Origin: Bacteroidota bacterium
GTDB taxonomy: Bacteria; Bacteroidota; Bacteroidia; Chitinophagales; Chitinophagaceae
Assembly (NCBI GenBank): GCA_005883855.1
Contig: VBAU01000071.1
Span: 1 to 6,510, forward strand
Reading direction: 5' to 3'
DNA length: 6,510 nucleotides
The notes under the pieces: generated by a model
Databases searched by the model: none
Seen by the model: only the letters and a program-made list of their open reading frames with translations
What the model was told of the DNA's origin: nothing
Shown: piece by piece, positions 6,443 through 6,510 of the stretch
Numbering within the stretch: the stretch's first letter is position 1
How the letters are laid out: every line of letters starts with the position of its first letter
Translations under genes and position numbers: made by a program

Positions 6443-6510
6443 TGGAATTGCCGTGGTGTGGTGGGTTGTGTTTGGTATGGTTGGGTGAAAAAATTTTCAC
6501 TTGCCAATGT
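6443..6510 (-). other. Leader upstream of ORF1 in copy B (possibly incomplete)
   Basis: In the element's sense this leader is rich in A and C, with CCACAC-like runs, and has no upstream ATG between the stop at 6499-6497 and the ORF1 ATG. It would hold any internal promoter of the element. No promoter motif is recognised and the 5' end of the element is not identifiable. Confidence 0.5.
6485..6500. repeat. Perfect 16-base inverted repeat near the 5' end of copy B
   Basis: GTGAAAA (6485-6491), AA, TTTTCAC (6494-6500): two perfect 7-base arms around a 2-base centre, about 43 bases upstream of the ORF1 ATG. It could be a protein-binding site in the leader, or chance in an A/T-rich patch. No function is assigned. 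Confidence 0.5.

Larger units (their letters stand above)
1119..6510 (-). mobile_element. Near-complete Tad1/I-like LINE, copy B
   Basis: This is a non-LTR retrotransposon read right to left: leader (6510-6443), ORF1 with three zinc knuckles (6442-5024), ORF2 with endonuclease, RT, RNase H and finger (5027-1266), 3' UTR (1265 to about 1119) and a (TGA)n-like tail. There are no LTRs, integrase or protease. Both reading frames are full length without internal stops. The 5' boundary is not visible: only 68 bases precede ORF1 in the window, and the leader may continue beyond the edge. The domain order and the RT signature wording (AYRPIAL, GGRPGRS, FIDD) fit the Tad1 clade of fungal LINEs. The related I clade is the main alternative. 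Confidence 0.95.

Overview
This window is made almost entirely of two non-LTR retrotransposons (LINEs) lying tail to tail. There is no host gene, tRNA, rRNA, CRISPR array or prokaryotic operon. The sequence is eukaryotic. The domain order (zinc-knuckle ORF1; ORF2 with APE-type endonuclease, reverse transcriptase, RNase H and a C-terminal Cys/His finger) and the wording of the RT motifs most resemble the Tad1/I-like LINEs of filamentous fungi. The fungal host is an inference from memory of the family and was not tested by a search.

Layout. Bases 1-942 (+) are the C-terminal end of an ORF2 cut by the left edge of the window: an RNase H domain plus a Cys/His finger. Its 3' UTR follows from 943 to about 1096. 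An (ATC)7 microsatellite at 1098-1120 sits at the centre of an imperfect inverted repeat (1071-1140), whose arms are the matching 3' ends of the two elements. From about 1119 to the right edge lies the second, nearly complete element on the - strand. Read in its own direction it has a short leader (6510-6443), ORF1 (6442-5024, 472 aa), ORF2 (5027-1266, 1253 aa) and a 3' UTR of about 145 nt (1265 to about 1119).

How the parts work together. ORF1 should coat the element RNA. ORF2 nicks the target with its endonuclease, copies the RNA with its RT, and can remove RNA with its RNase H. ORF1 and ORF2 of the - strand copy touch at their ends. The ORF1 stop TGA overlaps a GTG that sits where the ORF2 start would be expected, which points to coupled termination-reinitiation (with the ATG lost in this copy) or to a -1 frameshift.

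The two copies are not one family. A hand count over the gapless alignment of their RNase H and C-terminal regions gives about 57% amino-acid identity (166 of 292), yet their last ~20 bases before the tail are very similar. Both reading frames are free of stops and all catalytic residues that can be checked are present, so neither copy looks decayed or RIP-mutated. I see no undescribed biological system. The points worth a second look are the ORF1/ORF2 junction, the tail-to-tail junction at the microsatellite, and the shared 3' end of two diverged families.
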